Assembly: GCF_008642335.1 (NCBI RefSeq)
Contig: NZ_CP029191.1
Location: 7,812,001-7,876,000, forward strand
DNA: 64,000 nucleotides
Source of the DNA: Streptomyces venezuelae
GTDB lineage: Bacteria; Actinomycetota; Actinomycetes; Streptomycetales; Streptomycetaceae
Reading direction: 5' to 3'
Under the pieces are notes generated by a model that had not been told where the DNA came from, did not search any database, and worked only from the letters and a program-made list of their open reading frames with translations. Made by a program: the position numbers and the translations under genes. Positions within the stretch are counted from its first letter, which is position 1. Every line of letters starts with the position of its first letter. Positions 17,169 through 33,748 of the stretch are shown piece by piece.

Positions 17169-18302
17169 TCAGGTCAGCGTCAGCGTGAGCACGGACGCGT
17201 ACTCACCTGCCGCCGCGGTCGCCGGTACGTCGAGCGCGAGACCCGCGCCGACCGTGAACTCGCCGCCGGTCCGCGCCGCGTCGGGCGCGCTCGCCAGCGT
17301 GGCGCCCGCCGTGCCGACCGGCCCCTTCGAGCCCGGCACGCACGTGCTCGCCGATCCGGCCGCCGTCGCACAGGACGGCGTCCAGCCGAGCTTGTCCGCG
17401 CCGATGGTGCCGGCGCTGCCCGTGAAGTCGGTGACCTTCCCGGTGAGCGACCAGCCGGTGGCGCCGTTGCGGGCGTCCTTGACGGTCACCTTCTGCAGGT
17501 CGCCGGTCGAGCTGCCGCCCGCGCCCTCCTCGACCGGTGACAGCGCGACGGTGTCGCCCGCCTGAGTCATGGTGAGCTGACCGCCGCCCTGCTTGGGCGT
17601 GACCTTGGTGTTCACGTTCTGCTTGCCGGTCGTGGGGCCGGGGCCGGGATCGGTGCCGCCGCCCTTGATCTCCATGGTGTGCAGGAGCGTGCCCTGGCCC
17701 GCGTCGAGCGTGCAGGTGGCCTCGAACTCGTCGCCGAACGGCGGGAGCTGGACCGGCGCGCCGGACGCGTCCCGGGCGATCATGTTGTGCAGTTTGAGGC
17801 CCTTGACGTCGAACTTGGCGGTGCCGGGCTTGGCCCAGGTCAGCAGGGAGCCGGGCGACTTGCCGGTCGCGTTGACCTCGAACGCCGCGGCCGGGTTGGG
17901 GATGTTGGCCTTGGCGACGTTGTTGACCACCTTGATCGGCAGGGTGCCGTCGCCGCCGGGCAGCGTGACGACCACGTCCGCCGTGGCCTTGCCCTCCAGA
18001 GTGACCGCGCCCATGACGCCGAGGCCTTGGGCGGCCCGCGCGCTGACCTTGGTGACGGCCTTGATGTCGTACTCGGGGACCGTCTCGCCCACGTTCATGG
18101 TGGCGGGCATGTCCGAGGAGATGTGAATCTCGATCGGGTCGTTGTTGATGATCGGGAACTTGCACGTGTACTTCTGGTCCAGCTGCACCGGGGCGGCGGT
18201 GGCGACGCCGGGCGTGAGGGTGACCAGACCGGCGACGAGTCCCGCGGTCGCGACGGTACACAGGGCGCCGCGCACCCCGTTTCTTTTTCGATGAGCTCTC
18301 AT
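17169..18302 (-). CDS. Secreted surface protein, paralog 4 (DUF6801-like domain fused to WxL-type wall-binding domain)
   Basis: Protein of 377 residues with a signal peptide ending in PGVATAA. The DUF6801-like domain (QKYTCKFPIINNDP) is followed by a short Gly/Pro linker and then about 155 residues matching the WxL surface domain. The first motif is WSLTG with KVTDF following; the terminal motif is YASVLTLTLT, the family's distal YxxxLTWTL with the Trp replaced by Leu. WxL domains bind peptidoglycan non-covalently and pair with DUF916 proteins, one of which is encoded 74 nt downstream. An N-terminal DUF6801-like domain on a WxL protein is unusual to me. It is driven by the shared promoter at 18402-18430. 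Confidence 0.82.
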   Translation of the reverse strand: MRAHRKRNGVRGALCTVATAGLVAGLVTLTPGVATAAPVQLDQKYTCKFPIINNDPIEIHISSDMPATMNVGETVPEYDIKAVTKVSARAAQGLGVMGAVTLEGKATADVVVTLPGGDGTLPIKVVNNVAKANIPNPAAAFEVNATGKSPGSLLTWAKPGTAKFDVKGLKLHNMIARDASGAPVQLPPFGDEFEATCTLDAGQGTLLHTMEIKGGGTDPGPGPTTGKQNVNTKVTPKQGGGQLTMTQAGDTVALSPVEEGAGGSSTGDLQKVTVKDARNGATGWSLTGKVTDFTGSAGTIGADKLGWTPSCATAAGSASTCVPGSKGPVGTAGATLASAPDAARTGGEFTVGAGLALDVPATAAAGEYASVLTLTLT

Positions 18303-18401
18303 GAGCTGCCTCTCGTACTGCGTGAAGGAGCAGAACGGGTGAAGGAAGAATGGCCGTACATGTCGTTATCTTCGCCAGATACGGCTCTGTTTCGGATCGG
18401 T

Positions 18402-18430
18402 AAACTACTGACGGGTAGTTGGACGGTCAA
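18402..18430 (-). promoter_or_regulatory. Promoter of the WxL-type gene (shared motif, copy 2)
   Basis: Minus strand: TTGACC (18430-18425), 17-nt spacer ending CTACCCGTCAG, TAGTTT (18407-18402). It is practically identical to copy 1, including the downstream CCGAAACA leader element. The transcript leader would be about 90 nt. Confidence 0.78.
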
Positions 18431-18611
18431 GATGTGGATTACCCGCAGAATTCAGTTGCCGGGATTCGAGGGCGCCTTCATCCGCGGATGAGTAATTGAG
18501 CTCCCGGACTTGTGCGCCGGTGCGTAATTCTCCGAGGTGCGTCCTCGTGACAACTGGGCCCGGATCCTTGCTCACCGCCCAACAGATCTCCGGTGCGCGG
18601 CGAAACAGCTC

Positions 18612-18641
18612 TTGACCTGTTTCTCGCGGCGCCACTAGCTT
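18612..18641 (+). promoter_or_regulatory. Putative promoter of the PKS operon
   Basis: TTGACC (18612-18617), 18-nt spacer, TAGCTT (18636-18641), about 60 nt ahead of the PKS1 start. It matches the vegetative promoter consensus. It lacks the CTACC..TCAG spacer of the surface genes, so the PKS is probably regulated separately. Confidence 0.6.
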
Positions 18642-18704
18642 CCGCACTCGGCTCGATCGTCAATTCAACGCAATTGCCTGTGTCGCCGAGCGGTCGGAGT
18701 GCGC

Positions 18705-26372
<7,668 letters not shown>

Positions 26373-26398
26373 GGACGGCAGCGGTGGGGACGGTAGCG

Positions 26399-29300
26399 AT
26401 GAAGACCCGGAGCGGCGCGACGGACACGCCGGCGGCGCCGGAAGGGCCGAGCACGGCCATCGCCATCATCGGCATGGCCGTCCTGCTCCCCGGCGCCCCC
26501 GACCTGGACACGTACTGGCGGAACCTCGTCACCGGCACCGACGCCATCACCCAAGTCCCCGCGCACCGCTGGGACGCCTCCCTCTATCCGGACCGCATCT
26601 ACTGCAGACGCGGCGGCTTCGTCGACGACATCGCATCCGTGGACGCCGCCGGATTCGGCGTCATGCCGGACTCCGTCCCCGGCACCGAACCCGACCAGCT
26701 CATCGCCCTCCAGGTCGCCGCCCGCGCGATCGCCGACGCGGGCGGCGAGGCGAGCCTGCCCCAGCGCGACCGCATCGGCGTGGTCCTCGGCCGAGGCGGC
26801 TACCTCACCCCGGCCCAGGCCCGCAACGACCAGCGCGTACGTACCGCACGCCAGCTCGTCCACACCCTCGCCGAGGTCCTCCCGGAACTCGACGCGCCCC
26901 GCCTCGCCCGCATCGAGGACGCCTTCGCGCGGCAACTCGGCCCCGACCGGCCCGAGTCGGCCATCGGACTCGTCCCCAACCTGGCCGCGTCGCGTATCGC
27001 CAACCGGCTCGACCTGCGCGGCCCCGCGTACACCACGGACGCGGCCTGCGCCTCCTCGCTCATCGCCGTCGACCAGGCGGTCGCCGAACTCACCACCGGG
27101 CGGTGCGACATGATGCTCGCGGGCGGCGTCCACCACTGTCACGACGTCACGCTGTGGAGCGTCTTCAGCCGCCTCGGCGCACTGTCGCCGTCCGAGCGCA
27201 GCCGCCCCTTCCACGCGAGGGCCGACGGCATCCTCATCGGCGAGGGCACCGGAATCGTCGTCCTCAAGCGGCTCGCCGACGCGACGCGCGACGGCGACCG
27301 CGTCTACGCCGTCATCCGGGGAACGGGCGTCGCCGCCGACGGACGCGCCGCGAGCCTGGTCAGCCCCGACCCCGGCGGCCAGGCCCGCGCCGTCCGCCAG
27401 GCCTGGCAGGCGGCGGGCCTCGACCCGCGCGAACCCGGCGCCGTCGGCCTCCTCGAAGCGCACGGCACCGGGACTCCGGCCGGTGACGCCGCCGAACTCG
27501 CCACGCTGACCGAGGTGTTCGGGCCACCCCACGGTTACACACGGGACGCCTCCCGGCCCGGCGTCATCGGCTCGGTGAAGTCGATGATCGGACACACCAT
27601 GCCGGCCGCCGGAGTCGCGGGCCTGGTGAAGGTGGCGCTCGCCCTGCACCACGCGACGCTGCCGCCGACCCTGCACTGCGAGGACCCGCACCCCGCCCTC
27701 GCGGCCACCCGCTTCCAACCACTCGGCACCGCCCAGCCGTGGGACGTCGACGGACCCGGCGGCCGCGACGCCCCCGACGTCCGCAGAGCCGCCGTGAACG
27801 CCTTCGGCTTCGGCGGCATCAACGCCCACGTCGTCCTCGAAGAGGCCCCACGCGCCACTGGCACACGAAGCCGAACAGCGTCCACCACCCCCGCCATCCC
27901 GACCGCACCCACCAACCCCACCGTCGTCCACGAGCCGGAACCCGTCCTCCGCCTCACCGCCGACAGTCCGGAGCTGCTCGCCGACCGCCTCGACGCCCCC
28001 GACGCCGCGCTCCGAGCCCACGCGGACGCGGAACCGCCCTCGGGTGGCCGGATGCGCCTCGCGATCGTGGCCCCCGACGCCCGGCGCCTCGCCCTCGCCC
28101 GCCGCGCGGTGGCCAAGGGGTCTGCCTGGCGCGGCAGAGGCGACGTCTGGTTCTCCCCCGAACCGCTGCTCGCGCCCGGGGCCGCACCCGGGGCCGGGTC
28201 CGGGACCGGAATCGGGGGCAAGCTCGCCTTCGTCTTCCCCGGCCTGGAGGCCGAGTTCGCTCCCCAAGTGGGGGAGGTGGCGCGGCACTTCGGCATACCG
28301 CTGCCACCGCCGCTGTCGATGTCGATGTCGATGTCGACGGGAGCCGACGCGGTCGTCGGCGACGTCGGCCGCCACGGCGTCGGCGTGCTCGCAGTCGGCC
28401 GCGTACTGGACGGCGCCCTGCGCGCCCTCGGCGTCGAACCCGACGCCGTGGCCGGCCACAGCATCGGCGAGTGGTCCGCGATGCTCGCGGGCGGCCTGTA
28501 CGACACCGCCACGGCCGACGCGCTGCTCGCCGACTTCGACCCCGACGCCCTCCGCGTGCCCGGCGTCGCGTTCGCCGCGATCGGCGCGTCCGCGGAGCAG
28601 GTCTCGTACGTCCTCGGCCCCCGCACCGACGTGGTGCTCTCCCACGACAACGCCCCGACGCAGTCGATGATCTGCGGCCCGAAGGACGCGGTCGACGCAC
28701 TCGTCGAGGAGTTCCGCGCGCGGCGGACCGTCGCGCAGCTCCTGCCGTTCCGCTCCGGCTTCCACACCCCGATGCTGGCTCCCTACCTGCGCCCGCTGAC
28801 GGCAGGCGTCCACCGTGCGCCGGTCCGCGCGGCTCGCGTTCCCGTCTGGTCGGGCACCACGGCGGCCCCCTTCCCCGCGGCCGCGGACGACGTGCGGGAC
28901 CTCTTCGTACGCCACCTGCTCGAACCCGTGCGCTTCCGACCGCTCATCGACGCGATGTACGCCGCCGGGTTCCGGGCCTTCGCACAGGTGGGCACCGGTC
29001 GTCTGAGCTCCCTCATCGAGGCGACCCTGGCGGGCCGCGAAGGCCTGACCGTCGCCGCGGACACGGCCCGTTGCGGCGGCCTCGCCCAGCTGCGTCGCGT
29101 CGTGGCCGCGCTGTGGACGGCGGGCAGCGACCGAGCGACGTTCACCCCGCTGTCCCGCCGGACCGCCGCGCGTCGCCGGCCGGTACGTCTCGACCTGGGC
29201 GCGGCGTCGGTGTCGCTACCGCCCGACGTACGCGCCGAGATCCGCGCGGACCTGCTCTCCGCCCTCCACCCGACCCCCACCCCACGCCCCACCCGCCCCG

Positions 29301-31372
29301 ACCGCCTGGACGCCCTCGCGACGCTCTTCCCCGCGGCGGCGGAACTGCGGTCCGCGCTGACGGAGACGGTGGACGCGGCGCTGACGGTGTTCACCGGGGC
29401 GGCGACCCGGCACCGCCCCGAGGCCGCCTCTGGTTCACGACCACCGGCAGCGGGCGAGATGCCGGAGCAGGTGACTTCCGACGCGGTGGAGTGCGGGGCA
29501 ACGGCCCCGGCCCCGCGCCCGACCGCGGCAAGTCCGTTCACCACCGCCGCACCTGCGGGTGCCGAGGCGACCCCTCGGCCGCAGCGTCACCCACACCCGC
29601 AGCCGCCGACGGCAAGGCCCGTACCCGTAGCCGCAGGTGCACCGACCGGTGCCGACCCGGCCGCACGGGCGACAGCCGCAGAGCAGACGTCCGTCGGCGC
29701 ACCGAACCGCCCCGAACCGCCCCCCGAGGCTCCTCGCGCAGCCCAGCCCCCTGCCCCCCAGAACCCCCGACCTGCGTCCGCCCACGGCGCCGAACCCGCC
29801 CCCCTGACCACCGCCACCACCCCCCTGACCATCGACACCACCTCCATGCCCCACCTCCTCGACCACTGCTTCATTCCGCAGCGTCCCGGCTGGCCCGACC
29901 TCTCCGATCGGCACCCCGTCGTCCCCGCGACCGCCGTCGTCCATCACATGTCGCAGGCCGTCGAGCGGGCCCGCCCCGGGCAGCGGGTCGTCGCCGTGCA
30001 CGACGTTCGGCTGGAGCAGTGGCTCGTGGCCGAACCTGCCACCCGGGTCGAGGTCGTCGTGACGTCCGAGCCCGATGAGCGGCTCGTGCGCGTGGCGTTC
30101 GGGCCGTACGCGCGAGCCGTGCTCGAGGTCGCCGACAATTACCCAAGTCGGCCTCCGGCCCGCTGGCGCCGGGAAGCCGACGAACGGCCCTGCCCGCTCA
30201 CCGCGGAGGCTCTCTACCGGGACCGGTGGATGTTCCACGGGCCCGCGTATCAAGGGCTCACCGAGCTCACCGGGATCGGCGACCGCCACGTCCGCGGGAT
30301 CATCACCGCCCCCGCCGCCCCCGGCGCCCTCCTCGACAACGTCGGCCAGTTGCTCGGGCACTGGATCCTCGCCACGCACACCGACCGCAACGTCGTCTTT
30401 CCCGTACGCATGCACGCCTTCCGTTTCTTCGGTCCGCACCCCGCCCCGGGCACCCCCGTCGAGTGCCACGTCGGAGTGACCTCCCTGACCGGTACCGCGC
30501 TCACCGCCGACGTACAACTGACCGTCGCGGGCACCGTCTGGGCCGAGATCACCGGCTGGCAGGACCGCCGCTTCGACGTACCCGGCGCCGACCGCCCCGG
30601 CGGCTACCCCGAGCACCGCACCCTGTCCGAGATCAGGCCCGGCGGCTGGACGCTGCTCACCGACTCCTGGCCCGACCCGGCCTCGCGCGACCTCGTCATG
30701 CGCACCCAGCTCGGCGCCGCCGAGCGAGCCGTCCACCGGACCCATCCGCCGCGCGGCCGCCGCCAGTGGCTGCTCGGGCGGATCGCCGCGAAGGACGCGG
30801 TCCGGCACCGGCTCTGGCAGCAGTCCCCGGGAGAAGCCGTCTACCCCGCCGAGATCGCCATCCGCAACGACAGCGCGGGCCGGCCGTACGCCGTCGGCGT
30901 GCACGGCCGCGAGCTGCCCGCCCTCGATCTGTCGCTGGCCCACCGCGCGGAGACCGCCGTCGCCCTCGTACGGCCCCGTGCGGAACGGGAGCATCCCGAG
31001 AGCGGCGTCGGCATCGACATCGAGGTCGTCGCCGAACGCTCCGAGGCCACCTACCGGGCCGCCCTCGACGAAGGGGAACGCGCCCTGCTCGCCGGGCTCG
31101 GCGCGGCCGGCGGCGGTGAACGCGACGCCGTGTGGTTCACACGGTTCTGGGCGGCCAAGGAAGCCGCCGCCAAGGCCGAGGGTTCCGGTCTGCGCGGCCG
31201 GCCCCGAGGCTTCGCCGTCCGTGCGGTACGCCCGCACGGGCTGATCGTCGAGACGGAGCGCCAGCGCCACCACGTGCGCTGCGAACACCTGGCGAGCACG
31301 CCCGCCCCCACCCCCGCCGCACCGGTCAAGGACCACATCGTGGCCTGGACAGTGAAGGAGAACGACCTGTGA
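26399..31372 (+). CDS. PUFA/HglE-type polyketide synthase PKS2: KS, AT, DH, phosphopantetheinyl transferase
   Basis: Protein of about 1657 residues. The KS (1-470) is intact: Cys217 in DAACASS, His355 in EAHGTGT, His399 in MIGHTM. The AT (600-900) has GHSIGE with Ser688. A disordered Pro/Ala/Thr linker of about 150 residues follows. The DH hot-dog region (1155-1400) has a candidate catalytic His1172 in DRHPVVPAT and a second motif LLDNVGQLLGHW. The C-terminal PPTase (1440-1657) has GVGIDIEVV and WAAKEAAAK. A self-encoded PPTase and KS-AT-DH order link it to PUFA, heterocyst-glycolipid and enediyne synthases. It has no ACP of its own and must work with PKS1 or the discrete ACP. ATG at 26399; a GTG at 26383 is possible. 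Confidence 0.87.
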   Translation: MKTRSGATDTPAAPEGPSTAIAIIGMAVLLPGAPDLDTYWRNLVTGTDAITQVPAHRWDASLYPDRIYCRRGGFVDDIASVDAAGFGVMPDSVPGTEPDQLIALQVAARAIADAGGEASLPQRDRIGVVLGRGGYLTPAQARNDQRVRTARQLVHTLAEVLPELDAPRLARIEDAFARQLGPDRPESAIGLVPNLAASRIANRLDLRGPAYTTDAACASSLIAVDQAVAELTTGRCDMMLAGGVHHCHDVTLWSVFSRLGALSPSERSRPFHARADGILIGEGTGIVVLKRLADATRDGDRVYAVIRGTGVAADGRAASLVSPDPGGQARAVRQAWQAAGLDPREPGAVGLLEAHGTGTPAGDAAELATLTEVFGPPHGYTRDASRPGVIGSVKSMIGHTMPAAGVAGLVKVALALHHATLPPTLHCEDPHPALAATRFQPLGTAQPWDVDGPGGRDAPDVRRAAVNAFGFGGINAHVVLEEAPRATGTRSRTASTTPAIPTAPTNPTVVHEPEPVLRLTADSPELLADRLDAPDAALRAHADAEPPSGGRMRLAIVAPDARRLALARRAVAKGSAWRGRGDVWFSPEPLLAPGAAPGAGSGTGIGGKLAFVFPGLEAEFAPQVGEVARHFGIPLPPPLSMSMSMSTGADAVVGDVGRHGVGVLAVGRVLDGALRALGVEPDAVAGHSIGEWSAMLAGGLYDTATADALLADFDPDALRVPGVAFAAIGASAEQVSYVLGPRTDVVLSHDNAPTQSMICGPKDAVDALVEEFRARRTVAQLLPFRSGFHTPMLAPYLRPLTAGVHRAPVRAARVPVWSGTTAAPFPAAADDVRDLFVRHLLEPVRFRPLIDAMYAAGFRAFAQVGTGRLSSLIEATLAGREGLTVAADTARCGGLAQLRRVVAALWTAGSDRATFTPLSRRTAARRRPVRLDLGAASVSLPPDVRAEIRADLLSALHPTPTPRPTRPDRLDALATLFPAAAELRSALTETVDAALTVFTGAATRHRPEAASGSRPPAAGEMPEQVTSDAVECGATAPAPRPTAASPFTTAAPAGAEATPRPQRHPHPQPPTARPVPVAAGAPTGADPAARATAAEQTSVGAPNRPEPPPEAPRAAQPPAPQNPRPASAHGAEPAPLTTATTPLTIDTTSMPHLLDHCFIPQRPGWPDLSDRHPVVPATAVVHHMSQAVERARPGQRVVAVHDVRLEQWLVAEPATRVEVVVTSEPDERLVRVAFGPYARAVLEVADNYPSRPPARWRREADERPCPLTAEALYRDRWMFHGPAYQGLTELTGIGDRHVRGIITAPAAPGALLDNVGQLLGHWILATHTDRNVVFPVRMHAFRFFGPHPAPGTPVECHVGVTSLTGTALTADVQLTVAGTVWAEITGWQDRRFDVPGADRPGGYPEHRTLSEIRPGGWTLLTDSWPDPASRDLVMRTQLGAAERAVHRTHPPRGRRQWLLGRIAAKDAVRHRLWQQSPGEAVYPAEIAIRNDSAGRPYAVGVHGRELPALDLSLAHRAETAVALVRPRAEREHPESGVGIDIEVVAERSEATYRAALDEGERALLAGLGAAGGGERDAVWFTRFWAAKEAAAKAEGSGLRGRPRGFAVRAVRPHGLIVETERQRHHVRCEHLASTPAPTPAAPVKDHIVAWTVKENDL

Positions 31373-31677
31373 AGACGACCGTCGCACCGGACGAGAGCCG
31401 GGTGCTCCGGGAGATCGCGGAGATGATCACCACCGTGCTCGGCGACTACGCCCCGGACGCCGCCGACATCGGCATGGACGCCCGCTTCGGCGACGACCTG
31501 GAGATGGAGAGCATCGACCTCGTCACCCTCGCCGGACTGCTCACCGACTGGTACGGCCCCGACGCCAACTTCGCCGCCTACCTGGCGAGTCTGGAACTCG
31601 ACGAGATCATCGCCCTCACCGTGGGCGACCTCGTCGCGTACGTGTGCCGCGCCCTGCGGCCCGGCGCGGGAGGCTGA
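31369..31677 (+). CDS. Discrete acyl carrier protein of the PKS locus
   Basis: 102-residue ACP with a GTG start overlapping the PKS2 stop (GTGA). The phosphopantetheine site is DLEMESIDLVTLAG, with Ser in the ESID motif. It should be activated by the PPTase domain of PKS2 and probably carries a starter, extender or finished chain to the tailoring enzymes. The chain extends to 181 residues if read from upstream, but that part lies in the wrong frame of PKS2. Confidence 0.88.
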   Translation: MKTTVAPDESRVLREIAEMITTVLGDYAPDAADIGMDARFGDDLEMESIDLVTLAGLLTDWYGPDANFAAYLASLELDEIIALTVGDLVAYVCRALRPGAGG

Positions 31678-31679
31678 CC

Positions 31680-32546
31680 GTGGCCATGGTGCGGGCCAAC
31701 GGCCTCCTCCACCACGTACAGCGACTTCCGCACGCTCCCGCCGTCGCCCCACACCCTCGCCCTCCGACCGTGGTCTTCCTCCACGGCGCCTTCATCGACA
31801 GCCTCGCCAGCTTCTACTTCACCCTCGGCCCGCACTTCGCGGACGCCGGCTTCGACGTCCTCATGTACGACCTGCGCGGGCACGGCCGCAGCCAAAGGCC
31901 GCCCACCGGCTACACCCTGGAGGACTTCACCGACGACCTCGCCGCCCTGCTCGACACCCTGGACGTCGGCGAGCCCGTGCACCTGCTCGGCAACTCCTTC
32001 GGCGGCACCGTGGCCCTGGACTTCGCCGTGCACCATCCGGAACGCACGGCCTGTGTCACCGTCGTCGAGTCGGGCCCCGCTACGCGCGGCTGGGCGGCCA
32101 CCATGGCGGGGGCCCTGCACCAGGCCACCGGGTCGCGCAGCGAGGAGGAAGCGCTCGCCTGGTTCGTCGCCGAGTACGGATCGCTCGCCTCCACCCGGCA
32201 GGGCGACGAGCTGCACGACGCGCACATCGCACGCCTCGGCCGCGCCGCCGGACGGCTGATCGCCACGACCTCCATCGCCCGGGACATCCCGGACGGCCGC
32301 ACCCTCACCGACGACCAACTGCGCGCCCTCGACCGGCCGGTGCTCCTGATCAACGGCCAGGGCGGTCTCGTGGCCGAGGAGACCGCACGCCTGACGGACC
32401 TCCTGCCGCGCTGTGACGTCGTCGTCGTGCCGGGACAGAAGCACTCGGTCCTCGTCGAGGACGCCGAACGCGTCGGCACCATCGCCCTGGACTGGGCGAA
32501 GGGGCAGCTGCCGCTCGCGGGAGACCGCGCGGGAGGTGTCGCATGA
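31680..32546 (+). CDS. Alpha/beta hydrolase (probable thioesterase/esterase of the PKS locus)
   Basis: About 288 residues, alpha/beta-hydrolase fold. The oxyanion region is VVFLHGAFID, the nucleophile elbow is LLGNSFGG (Ser), an acid follows the PVLLINGQGG strand, and the late histidine is in PGQKHSVLV. Placed 2 nt after the ACP, it is the best candidate to release or edit the chain. No signal peptide. Start GTG 31680; an in-frame ATG six bases later is equally possible. A hydrolase acting on a glycosylated product cannot be excluded. Confidence 0.85.
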   Translation: MAMVRANGLLHHVQRLPHAPAVAPHPRPPTVVFLHGAFIDSLASFYFTLGPHFADAGFDVLMYDLRGHGRSQRPPTGYTLEDFTDDLAALLDTLDVGEPVHLLGNSFGGTVALDFAVHHPERTACVTVVESGPATRGWAATMAGALHQATGSRSEEEALAWFVAEYGSLASTRQGDELHDAHIARLGRAAGRLIATTSIARDIPDGRTLTDDQLRALDRPVLLINGQGGLVAEETARLTDLLPRCDVVVVPGQKHSVLVEDAERVGTIALDWAKGQLPLAGDRAGGVA

Positions 32547-33748
32547 GCCGCTTCCTCTTCGTCGTGCCGCCGCTCGCCGGTCACGTCAACCCGGCCGCGG
32601 CCGTCGCCGCCGAACTCGGCGGCCGCGGACACGACGTGGCCTGGGCGGGACAGCCCGCCGTCCTGGCGGGCCGCGTCGCCCCCGACGCGCCCGTCTTCCC
32701 CTGCGCGGGCGCCCCCGAGCTCGACGCCAGGCCCCGCGACCTGCGCGGCGTGGCCGCCCTGAAGTTCCTGTGGGACGACTTCTTCGCGCCGCTCGCGTAC
32801 GCCATGGCGCCCGGGGTGACCACCGCCGTCATGGAGTTCGGGCCCGACCTGCTCGTCGTCGACCAGCAGACGGTCGCGGGCGCACTCGTCGCGGAGCGGC
32901 TCGGCGTCCCCTACGTCACCTCCTCGACCACCTCCGCCGAACTCTCGGGCAGCCTCATCGGCATCCCGAAGGTCGATTCATGGCTCACCGACCTCCTGGA
33001 CGGGCTGCGGCTGCGCCTCGGCGATCCCTCGGCCCGCTACGATCCGCGTTTCTCGCCCCGGCTCACCCTCGTCTTCTCGACCAGCGAGCTCGCCGGGCCG
33101 GTGGCGCACGGCCGCGGCCCGCTCCGCTTCGTCGGCCCCGCGCTCGGCTCGCGCGCCGAGATCACCGACTTCCCCTGGGACTGGGTCGAACGGGACGACG
33201 ACAGCCGGTCGCTGGTCCTCGTCTCCCTCGGTACCGCCAACACCACCGTCGGCGCCCGCTTCCTCGCCCGGTGCGTCGACGCCGTACGCGCCCGCTCCCG
33301 TGCCGTGCGCGCGGTGGTCGTCGACCCCGGCGGCCTCCTCGGACCGCCGCGCGGCGACGACGACGTCCTGATCCGTCCCGTCGTCCCGCAACTCGCCCTG
33401 CTCGCCCGCACGGACGCCGTCGTCTGCCACGCGGGCCACAACACCGTCACCGAAGCCCTGTGGCACGGCGTCCCCCTGGTGGTCGCCCCCATCCGCGACG
33501 ACCAGCCCGTGGTCGCCGCCCAGGTCACCGACGCGGGCGCGGGCGTGCGCGTGCGGTTCGGCAGGGCTGACGCCAGAGCCGTCGGATCCGCCCTGGACGA
33601 CGTGCTCGGGCGGCCCCGTTTCGCCGCCGCCGCCCGCCGCATCGGCCACTCCTTCCGCGCCGCGGGCGGGGCGCCCGCAGCGGCCGTACACCTCGAAGAG
33701 CTCGCCGACGAAGAGCAGGAGAACCCGTGGCACGGACTGCAGATATAG
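32543..33748 (+). CDS. UGT/MGT-family glycosyltransferase
   Basis: 401 residues, GT-B fold of GT family 1. N-terminal acceptor half: FLFVVPPLAGHVNPAAAVA. C-terminal donor half: HAGHNTVTEALWHGVPLVVAPIRDDQPVVA, the nucleotide-sugar motif of macrolide-type and UDP-glycosyltransferases. It overlaps the hydrolase by ATGA and the next gene by 22 nt, so it belongs to the PKS operon. It probably attaches a sugar to the polyketide or lipid. No sugar-biosynthesis genes lie nearby, so a common UDP-hexose is the likely donor. Confidence 0.9.
   Translation: MSRFLFVVPPLAGHVNPAAAVAAELGGRGHDVAWAGQPAVLAGRVAPDAPVFPCAGAPELDARPRDLRGVAALKFLWDDFFAPLAYAMAPGVTTAVMEFGPDLLVVDQQTVAGALVAERLGVPYVTSSTTSAELSGSLIGIPKVDSWLTDLLDGLRLRLGDPSARYDPRFSPRLTLVFSTSELAGPVAHGRGPLRFVGPALGSRAEITDFPWDWVERDDDSRSLVLVSLGTANTTVGARFLARCVDAVRARSRAVRAVVVDPGGLLGPPRGDDDVLIRPVVPQLALLARTDAVVCHAGHNTVTEALWHGVPLVVAPIRDDQPVVAAQVTDAGAGVRVRFGRADARAVGSALDDVLGRPRFAAAARRIGHSFRAAGGAPAAAVHLEELADEEQENPWHGLQI

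Larger units (their letters stand above)
18303..18704. other. Divergent region between the WxL-type gene and the PKS operon
   Basis: About 400 bp without a convincing gene. It contains the leftward shared-motif promoter (18402-18430), a conserved leader block (18378-18396) and the rightward PKS promoter (18612-18641). Between 18440 and 18600 I see no further structure. Short open frames here lack ribosome sites and codon bias. Confidence 0.65.

Noticed and set aside
29435..31387. 650-codon minus-strand frame opposite the DH-PPTase part of PKS2
   Set aside because: Antisense of intact DH and PPTase motifs; no motif of its own.
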